13,708 nt of DNA, taken from positions 1 through 13,708 of the forward strand of contig JALVDQ010000116.1 in assembly GCA_027008885.1 (NCBI GenBank), read 5' to 3'. Below are positions 1 to 4,956 of this stretch, in pieces. A program made the position numbers and the translations under genes. This stretch comes from Thiotrichaceae bacterium (GTDB taxonomy: Bacteria; Pseudomonadota; Gammaproteobacteria; Thiotrichales; Thiotrichaceae). Under the pieces are notes generated by a model. That model made no database searches and was not told where the DNA came from. It saw nothing but the letters and a program-made list of their open reading frames with translations. Within the stretch, counting starts at the first letter, position 1. Each line of letters opens with the position of its first letter.

Positions 1-161
1 AGACAGAAGACAGAAAATAGAGTTTCGTAGGTCGGATTAGCCTGAGCGTAATCCGACAAGATCATGGCACTATGTTGGATTACGCTACGCTAATCCAAGC
101 TACGCAAAATATGTAAAAACAGGGGGGGATGGGTATACAGAGGACTGAAGACAGAAAGCAG
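1..161 (+). repeat. Composite intergenic repeat, copy 1 (downstream of yraN)
   Basis: This stretch lies beyond the yraN stop codon. It contains purine-rich 7-mers (GACAGAA twice at 4-17), a GTAGGTCGGATTAG hairpin block, the linker TACGCAAAATATGTAAAAA, the core CAGGGGGGGATGGGT at about 120-134 and more GACAG-like purine repeats to 161. The same modules recur at 2371-2495, 11291-11397 and, inverted, at 13571-13655. No coding potential is evident. The core here has seven Gs, against six in the other copies. The copy starts at the window edge, so it may extend further left. Confidence 0.85.
31..98. repeat. Two tandem REP-like hairpins (GGATTA...TAATCC)
   Basis: Two stem-loops sit back to back. 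In the first, GTCGGATTA (31-39) pairs with TAATCCGAC (49-57). In the second, TTGGATTA (75-82) pairs with TAATCCAA (91-98). The copy after pgl (11345-11395) has the same GTAGGTCGGA start and second hairpin but lacks about 20 bp of the first. Short GGATTAGC-type palindromes of this kind are common in gammaproteobacterial intergenic DNA. Their role here is unknown; mRNA 3' protection is one option. Confidence 0.75.
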
Positions 162-176
162 TTGCGTAACGGGTAC

Positions 177-563
177 TTAGTAGCCATAAAAAGCATTCTG
201 AATCCAGTTAATTTTCTGGAGCTTGCCTTTGCCATCAATCGCAACGACATCGAAGCGCATGGATGTTTGTGGGGCGTATTGTTGCTGGTAGGCAAGTGCG
301 GCTTTTATAATGCGTTGCTGTTTTTTGCTGGTAACGCTCATTGCAGCACCACCAAAATCGCTGTTGCTGCGATAACGGACTTCAATAAAAACTGTGAAAT
401 CAGCATCCTGCATAATGAGATCAACTTCTCCTGCTTTTGTGGAGAAGTTTCGCTTTAGCAGCTTGAGCCCCTTTGAGAGCAAAAAGGCGCATGCCTGCTC
501 TTCTGCCTTGTTTCCCCTTATTTTCTTTGTTGTCAAGCTCGAAAAAAGATTTAGTTGCTTCAT
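177..563 (-). CDS. yraN: YraN family protein (UPF0102, predicted nuclease-fold)
   Basis: The product has 128 residues, the usual length for the UPF0102/YraN family. The family has a restriction-endonuclease-like fold, and its cellular role is poorly defined. Visible landmarks, in order, are GNKAEEQACAFLLSKG (17-32), RNFSTKAGEVDLI (38-50) with E46 and D48, FIEVRYR (59-65), where the nuclease-like E-x-K is E61-V-R63 in place of the more widespread EVK, and RFDVVAI (103-109). The start at 563 gives the expected short N-terminal extension before GNKAE. It lies 19 bp downstream of the lpoA-like stop on the same strand, so the two are probably cotranscribed, as is usual in Gammaproteobacteria. Family assignment is secure; function is not. 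Confidence 0.94.
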   Translation of the reverse strand: MKQLNLFSSLTTKKIRGNKAEEQACAFLLSKGLKLLKRNFSTKAGEVDLIMQDADFTVFIEVRYRSNSDFGGAAMSVTSKKQQRIIKAALAYQQQYAPQTSMRFDVVAIDGKGKLQKINWIQNAFYGY

Positions 564-582
564 TTTTGGGTGTAGTCAGAAC

Positions 583-1431
583 TTATTTGGCTGGTTTAAC
601 GCCGCCCAGACGGGGTGTGACTTTAACCGCAGGTTTATAATTCAATAATTGCAATACCTGCTTGTTGCCGGGGTGTGTCGGGTAGTGTTTTTGCCAGTCG
701 TGCAGTTTGATGCGGAAAGCGGGGCTGACCACACCGCTGCCCTTAAAACCTTTGACCAGGTAGCCAAGCTCCAGCCAGCCTCTTAACACGGGGTTGGCAG
801 TTCTTCTTGCGCTATCCAGCTCGCTGCGGGGGATTGACAGAACATGCTTCCAGATACGATCATGGTTCAGATTTATCTGATATTCTTCGCCCAGGGTTGG
901 CTCTTGCAAAAGTAGCTCTCGCACCAATGCCAGTTTATCATTACTTGCTTTGGCTGAATTCATGCGCATCCTCAATATTTTTTGTGCCAGCCCTATGGGC
1001 AAGCCGTTAACACGCTGTGGCAAAATGCGTAACACTTCACTAAAGTTTCTGTCATTCTGCGCGAGCAGAGCCTGGCTGAAACGGTAGCGTGCCTGATTTT
1101 CAGTATTCAAACCGGAGTAATTAATGGGTGCCAGATAACGCTGCGTCAAGTCAGCATCATTAAACGAGGCGGCAAGTTCTGCTGCTTGCAAAATCAACCT
1201 TTCACGCTGGGGAGAACGGTAGTGTCTGGATGCCGCGAAATAGGCGCTGGCTGCTTCACGTTTTTTTCCTGCCTTTAAAAGTGCATTTGCTTGCTGAATG
1301 TCTTTACCATTCGGGAGATTATTAAAATCAAAGCCAGGTAATCTTATTTTAGGTACAATGACTGGAGCGTCCGGGTTTGCACACGCGCCCAGGCATAACA
1401 GGGCGGGAAGTAAAAAAATTCCTTTTTTCAT
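583..1431 (-). CDS. lpoA: LpoA-like outer-membrane lipoprotein, N-terminal (TPR-like) domain only
   Basis: The product has 282 residues. It starts with a lipoprotein signal peptide, with lipobox LGAC (14-17) and Ala at +2, which favours outer-membrane sorting. The rest is helical and TPR-like, and from memory it resembles the N-terminal half of E. coli LpoA: QARYRFSQALLAQ (113-125), LLLQEPTLG (173-181), LRGWLEL (216-222) and WQKHYPTHPG (246-255). E. coli LpoA (about 680 residues) continues into a periplasmic-binding-protein-like C-terminal domain that contacts PBP1A. Here the reading frame ends about 25 residues after the YPTHPG block, and yraN begins 19 bp later, so no C-terminal domain is encoded nearby. 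A sequence resembling a Shine-Dalgarno site (AAGGAT) precedes the ATG. The position divergent from rsmI and upstream of yraN supports the assignment. It may be a natural short form or an old truncation; whether it still activates a PBP is unknown. Confidence 0.85.
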   Translation of the reverse strand: MKKGIFLLPALLCLGACANPDAPVIVPKIRLPGFDFNNLPNGKDIQQANALLKAGKKREAASAYFAASRHYRSPQRERLILQAAELAASFNDADLTQRYLAPINYSGLNTENQARYRFSQALLAQNDRNFSEVLRILPQRVNGLPIGLAQKILRMRMNSAKASNDKLALVRELLLQEPTLGEEYQINLNHDRIWKHVLSIPRSELDSARRTANPVLRGWLELGYLVKGFKGSGVVSPAFRIKLHDWQKHYPTHPGNKQVLQLLNYKPAVKVTPRLGGVKPAK

Positions 1432-1481
1432 TATTTTTATCCTTTTCGACGATTAAATCTACCTCTCAAGTATACCATTTA
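1432..1481. promoter_or_regulatory. Divergent lpoA/rsmI intergenic region
   Basis: These 50 bp separate the two divergent start codons and must hold, or overlap, the start signals of both genes. The plus strand reads TATACC at 1471-1476; the minus strand reads TATACT at 1475-1470. Both are possible -10 boxes, but neither has a convincing -35. If the plus-strand box were used, the rsmI message would be almost leaderless, which fits the lack of a clear ribosome binding site in front of rsmI. This is a weak, by-eye call. Confidence 0.3.
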
Positions 1482-2366
1482 ATGACAAAAAAATATACAG
1501 AAAGACAGCAAAAACAAGGCAATAAGCAAGGAAGCTTAAGTATTGTTGCGACACCCATCGGTAATCTGGGTGATATTACATTAAGAGCGCTTGAGGTCTT
1601 GAAACAGGCACAGCGGATTCTCGCGGAAGATACCCGCAATACCCGCAAGCTGCTGGCTCATTTTGGTATTCAGGCTGATTTGCAGGCTCTGCATGAACAC
1701 AATGAGCAAACAAAAATCGCGCAAATAAAAAACTGGCTGGATGCGGGTGATGATCTTGCGCTGGTGAGCGATGCGGGAACCCCACTGATCAGCGATCCGG
1801 GCTATCATCTGGTAAAGCAACTCGCCGCCGAAGGTTATCAGATTGTGCCAGTTCCGGGAGTCAGTGCGATCATTACCGCGCTCTCGGTAGCAGGGCTGGC
1901 AACCAATCGCTTTAGCTTTGAAGGCTTTTTGCCGGCAAAATCGGTGGCGCGTATGAATATGCTGCAAGCAAATGCCAAACAACCTCGCACCCAAGTTTAC
2001 TATGAATCGTGTCATCGTATCCAGCAAACAATTGTAGCCATGGCAGAAGTGTTTGGAGCAGACAGAAAAGTCGTGCTGGCGCGAGAATTAACCAAGCTTT
2101 ACGAGCAAATATATCGCGGTGATCTGGGGCAACTTCAGGACTGGCTGAAAGCCGATTCAAATCACCAGAAAGGCGAGTTTGTGGTAATAATTGAAGGTTA
2201 TATTGAAGAACAAAACAGCACGCAGATAAATGCCAGCAGCGAAAAACTGCTGCAAGTTCTGATCGCCGAATTACCCGTAAAGCAGGCAGCCAGCCTCGCC
2301 TCAAAAATAACAGGGCAGAAGAAAAATGCACTTTATCGTCAGGCAATGGAATTAAAAAAGTCTTAA
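1482..2366 (+). CDS. rsmI: 16S rRNA (cytidine(1402)-2'-O)-methyltransferase RsmI
   Basis: RsmI uses S-adenosylmethionine to 2'-O-methylate C1402 in the 16S rRNA decoding centre. The product has 294 residues from the ATG at 1482. The tetrapyrrole-methylase-fold landmarks are VATPIGNLGD (22-31), AEDTRNTRKLL (48-58), SDAGTP (96-101), PGVSA (125-129), GFLP (148-151) and ARELTKLYE (200-208). The usual YESPHR motif reads YESCHR (174-179), a Pro to Cys change. The frame is open upstream to an ATG at 1377, but that would overlap lpoA and add 35 residues unlike the family, so the internal start was chosen. The gene is divergent from lpoA-yraN, the standard arrangement. A dispersed repeat begins within about 5 bp of its stop. 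Confidence 0.97.
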   Translation: MTKKYTERQQKQGNKQGSLSIVATPIGNLGDITLRALEVLKQAQRILAEDTRNTRKLLAHFGIQADLQALHEHNEQTKIAQIKNWLDAGDDLALVSDAGTPLISDPGYHLVKQLAAEGYQIVPVPGVSAIITALSVAGLATNRFSFEGFLPAKSVARMNMLQANAKQPRTQVYYESCHRIQQTIVAMAEVFGADRKVVLARELTKLYEQIYRGDLGQLQDWLKADSNHQKGEFVVIIEGYIEEQNSTQINASSEKLLQVLIAELPVKQAASLASKITGQKKNALYRQAMELKKS

Positions 2367-2370
2367 AAAA

Positions 2371-2495
2371 GTATTAAAAACAGGGGGGATGGGTGACAGA
2401 GGACAGAGGACAGCAACGTAGCCCGTATGAAGCCCCGCGGAATACGGGTACAGGTTACGCAAAAATATGTAAAAAACAGGGGGGATGGGTATTAC
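2371..2495 (+). repeat. Composite intergenic repeat, copies 2 and 3 around a hairpin
   Basis: The core CAGGGGGGATGGGT occurs twice as a direct repeat (about 2381-2394 and 2477-2490). Between the two cores lie a GACAGAG 7-mer run (2395-2413), a hairpin with arms CCCGTAT and ATACGGG (about 2422-2448) and the linker TACGCAAAAATATGTAAAAAA. The segment 2411-2495 matches the reverse complement of 13571-13655 at 82 of 85 positions by hand alignment. It occupies the convergent gap between rsmI and the 718-residue membrane protein gene. No gene is supported here. Confidence 0.9.
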
Positions 2496-2530
2496 TATTC
2501 AATCATGCAGAGACGCAGGGCGTCCGCGAG

Positions 2531-2555
2531 CGTTTCCACGCGGAGCGTGGAAACG
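2531..2555. repeat. Perfect 11-bp stem-loop (CGTTTCCACGC hairpin)
   Basis: CGTTTCCACGC (2531-2541) pairs perfectly with GCGTGGAAACG (2545-2555) around a GGA loop. The flanks (GGCGTCCGCGAG before, AGGTG after) resemble a widespread gammaproteobacterial intergenic hairpin with a CCACGC...GCGTGG stem. It lies between the convergent ends of rsmI and the 718-residue protein gene. It could block or slow transcription from both sides, but no clear T-run follows on either strand, so a classical intrinsic terminator is not claimed. Confidence 0.7.
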
Positions 2556-2599
2556 AGGTGACTTTTCTGTGTTGCTTGTATGTTCCGTAGTTTGACTGC

Positions 2600-4756
2600 T
2601 TATTTTCGGCAACGATGTGATGATCTATGCCGACGACGCAGGGTACGGTGAACCGTCTCTATGGGGTAGCTGCTACTATATCGGGTGGCTTTGGCATTAT
2701 TTTGTGCTGTTTTTGAATCCTCTTTTCCCTCTTTATTTTTATCTTTATCAAGATCAGCCGCAAGCAGGGTTGCTCCCGCAGCAGCGGTGCTTATTGCGCC
2801 TGTTGCCGCGCTCATGTCTGTTTCGGTGCCTGTCGCAGCTTCCTTTGCTGTATCAGCATCCAGTGCTTTATCTGCCGATGGACTTAATTCATCTGCAGTT
2901 TCTGACAGAGAGGATGTTGTTGCTATTTCATCAGCTTGTCCTCCAACCCTTTTTTCTGCCTCTTCAAGCAGTCTTTCTGCTTCTTCAAGTTTTGCCTGAA
3001 TGTCATCCGCTTTTGATGCTTCAAGATCATCAGTGGTCGTTTTTTCTTCCGGCAAAAGGTCTTTGAGTTGTTCTTCGGCTTTTTCACCCAAATCGGAGGC
3101 TTTTTGTTGAAGCGTATCAACTGCATCCTCTGTTTTTTCCCTTGCTGTGTCTGCGGCTGTCTTTGCCAGAGCTGCTGCACCTGCTATTGCGGCAGATGCT
3201 CCCGCAGCTTTTGAAAGCATGGAAGCGCCGTCATTATCTCCAGAATCAGGGGGTTCAGAAGAATCAGGAGTGTCTTTAAATTCTTCCAGTGCAATATCAA
3301 TTAACTCCTGTGCCCGGTCTTCTTCGTCAATTGATGCTGCGGTTGTAGGCAGATCGGGAAGAACATCGTCTGGCTTTTCTTCGCTTTGCTCAGCTAAACC
3401 AGAGGATTTTTCTTTAATAGTATCAACAACATCTTCAGTTTTATCTTTTGCCGCATCGACAAGCTCTTCAGCCTGATCACCCAGGTTAGCGACTTTTTCC
3501 CTGGTGCTATCAATGACATCGCCTGTCTTATCTTTTACAGTATCAGCAAGCTCCCCGGCTTTTTCCCCTGGCTCCGAGGCTTTTGCTTTAGTGGCATCGA
3601 CAACATCTTCTGCCTTGTCTTTTATGGAATCTATGGCGGTATCAGCAAGCTCTTCGGCTTCTTCACCTAGATCAGAGGTTTTTTGTTGAAGCGTATCAAC
3701 CGCATCCTCTGTTTTTTCCCTTGCTGTGTCTGCGGCTGTCTTTGCAAGAGCCGCTACGCCTGCTACTGCGGCAGATGCTCCCGCAGCTTTTGAAAGCATG
3801 GAAGCGCCGTCATTATCTCCAGAATCAGGGGTTTCAGAAGAATCAGGAGTGTCTTTAAATTCTTCCAGTGCAATATCAATTAAGTCCTGTGCCCGGTCTT
3901 CTTCATCAGTTGATGCTGCTGCGGTTGCAGACAGATCGGGAAGAATACCGTCTGGCTTTTCTTCGCTTTGCTCAGCTAAATCAGAGGCTTTTTCTTTAAT
4001 GGTATCAACAACATCTTCTGTTTTGTTTTTTGCTGTATCGACAAGCTCTTCAGCCTGATCACCCAGGTTAGCGACTTTTTCCCTGGTGCTATCAACGACA
4101 TCGCCTGTCTTATCTTTTACTGTATCAACAAGCTCCCCGGCTTTTTCCCCCGGCTCTGAGGCTTTTTCTTTGGTGGCATCAACAACATCTTCTGCCTTGT
4201 CTTTTATGGAATCTATGGCGGTATCAGCAAGCTCTTCGGCTTCTTCACCCAGATCAGAGGCTTTTTGTTTAAGCGTATCGGCAATATTCCCGGTTTTTTC
4301 TTGCAGGGTTTCAGTCAGCTCTTCCGGCTCCTTGACAGCTTCCTGAATATTATTTTCTGCAATGTCTGTTCTAATATCGTCAATATCCTTAACATCCTGA
4401 TCTAATGTTGAAAGATCGTCATGGCTTGTATCAATATCATCACTTGCCATTGTTGTTGCGATGCTTGCAGCACCCGCTGCGGCGGCGCTAACTCCTGCTG
4501 CTTTTATAGCTGCCGAGTGATCTGCCGAATCCCGTGTTTCAGGTTTTAGCCCATTTACTCCATTTACCTCATCTACCTCATCTGCCCCATTAACCCTATA
4601 GGAAGAAGCACTGCCAGATTTAGATTTATCCAAAGCATTTATGTCAGTATCGTGATTATTTTTACAAAAGAGTTTTTTCAGGAAACGACCAAGAAAAAAA
4701 CCAAGCAGGACAGCAAGAAGTGATAAAGCGATTGTTTGTAAGATAAAGGCAATCAT
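2600..4756 (-). CDS. Inner-membrane-anchored LEA-like tandem-repeat protein (ArfC position)
   Basis: I do not recognise a named family. The 718-residue product starts with one hydrophobic helix (about 3-23) followed by GRFLKKLFCK, so the positive-inside rule places the long C-terminal part in the cytoplasm. That part is acidic, rich in Ala/Asp/Glu/Lys and probably helical or disordered. Two near-identical repeats span 161-354 and 355-547, with a partial third at 548-566. Each is built of short amphipathic units such as DTVKDKTGDV, DSTREKVANL and DTIKEKASDL, resembling group 3 LEA or apolipoprotein repeats. Four Ala/Gly-rich segments (about 84-101, 322-340, 515-533, 649-667) punctuate the chain. 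The tail ends in a basic RTLRRRHRSSHR stretch. Its ATG lies 2 bp after the stop of the 37-residue gene and is preceded by GGGAGAG. It is the last gene of the operon; function is unknown. Confidence 0.85.
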   Translation of the reverse strand: MIAFILQTIALSLLAVLLGFFLGRFLKKLFCKNNHDTDINALDKSKSGSASSYRVNGADEVDEVNGVNGLKPETRDSADHSAAIKAAGVSAAAAGAASIATTMASDDIDTSHDDLSTLDQDVKDIDDIRTDIAENNIQEAVKEPEELTETLQEKTGNIADTLKQKASDLGEEAEELADTAIDSIKDKAEDVVDATKEKASEPGEKAGELVDTVKDKTGDVVDSTREKVANLGDQAEELVDTAKNKTEDVVDTIKEKASDLAEQSEEKPDGILPDLSATAAASTDEEDRAQDLIDIALEEFKDTPDSSETPDSGDNDGASMLSKAAGASAAVAGVAALAKTAADTAREKTEDAVDTLQQKTSDLGEEAEELADTAIDSIKDKAEDVVDATKAKASEPGEKAGELADTVKDKTGDVIDSTREKVANLGDQAEELVDAAKDKTEDVVDTIKEKSSGLAEQSEEKPDDVLPDLPTTAASIDEEDRAQELIDIALEEFKDTPDSSEPPDSGDNDGASMLSKAAGASAAIAGAAALAKTAADTAREKTEDAVDTLQQKASDLGEKAEEQLKDLLPEEKTTTDDLEASKADDIQAKLEEAERLLEEAEKRVGGQADEIATTSSLSETADELSPSADKALDADTAKEAATGTETDMSAATGAISTAAAGATLLAADLDKDKNKEGKEDSKTAQNNAKATRYSSSYPIETVHRTLRRRHRSSHRCRK
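3059..4276 (-). repeat. Coding tandem repeat, about 580 bp, two full copies plus a fragment
   Basis: Within the 718-residue gene, 4276-3695 (582 bp), 3694-3116 (579 bp) and the partial 3115-3059 encode successive copies of one roughly 193-residue block. By hand alignment the two full protein copies are about 90% identical. They differ in length by one residue in an Ala-rich stretch, so the duplication is fairly recent or maintained by recombination. Direct repeats of this size are prone to copy-number change and to assembly collapse. Confidence 0.9.
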
Positions 4757-4758
4757 GT

Positions 4759-4872
4759 TTACTCTCCCTTGTTGGAATTAGACTTGTTGGTATTAGACAG
4801 GAAACCTAATAACAAACCAAACAGGAAAAATAGCAAAAGCCAGATGAATAATTGTGACGATAAATACTGCAT
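4759..4872 (-). CDS. 37-residue single-helix membrane protein (ArfB position)
   Basis: This short gene reads MQYLSSQLFIWLLLFF and continues through FGLLLGFLSN to NKSNSNKGE and a TAA stop. It has one strongly hydrophobic segment (about residues 8-25) and a short polar tail with three Lys (residues 29, 35... region), suggesting the C-terminus is cytoplasmic. GAGG lies 8 nt before the ATG. The stop is 2 nt from the start of the 718-residue gene, and the end of this gene supplies that gene's ribosome binding site, so translational coupling is likely. Its helix shares the LLGF pattern with the helix of the next protein. It occupies the position of the small membrane protein ArfB in the mycobacterial arfABC operon. 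No function can be read from the sequence. Confidence 0.75.
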   Translation of the reverse strand: MQYLSSQLFIWLLLFFLFGLLLGFLSNTNKSNSNKGE

Positions 4873-4905
4873 TTGAATAACCTCATATTGCTTGTCTTTC
4901 TATAA

Positions 4906-4929
4906 TGAATCCGCGAGTTCACGGATTCA
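4906..4929 (-). other. Stem-loop inside the three-gene membrane operon
   Basis: TGAATCCGCG (4906-4915) faces CACGGATTCA (4920-4929) across a 4-nt loop. On the minus-strand transcript this forms a 10-bp stem with one G-U pair. It lies between the stop of the 611-residue gene and the ribosome binding site of the 37-residue gene. No T-run follows in the transcript, so it is more likely an mRNA-stability or partial-attenuation element than a full terminator. Confidence 0.5.
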
Positions 4930-4956
4930 GAATAACGATAATTATTTGATCAGAAA

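Noticed and set aside
129..458. Plus-strand frame opposite yraN
   Set aside because: It is antisense to a clear UPF0102 gene and begins in the intergenic repeat.
583..1431. Frameshift or pseudogene explanation for the short LpoA
   Set aside because: The frame ends with a normal stop, no PBP-like C-terminal sequence follows in any frame, and yraN starts 19 bp later. A clean short form fits better.
1377..1481. Longer start for rsmI
   Set aside because: It would overlap the lpoA start region and add 35 residues with no counterpart in RsmI proteins. The ATG at 1482 gives the normal length.
2531..2555. Classical bidirectional intrinsic terminator
   Set aside because: The stem is perfect but no T-run follows on either strand, so it is listed only as a hairpin repeat.
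2393..2590. 65-codon open frame after rsmI
   Set aside because: It is made almost wholly of the dispersed repeat and hairpin, and its start lies in the repeat core.
2617..4346. Several plus-strand Ser/Ala- or Leu-rich open frames opposite the 718-residue gene
   Set aside because: They are by-products of the repetitive minus-strand coding sequence. They overlap each other, have no ribosome binding sites and show no family motifs.
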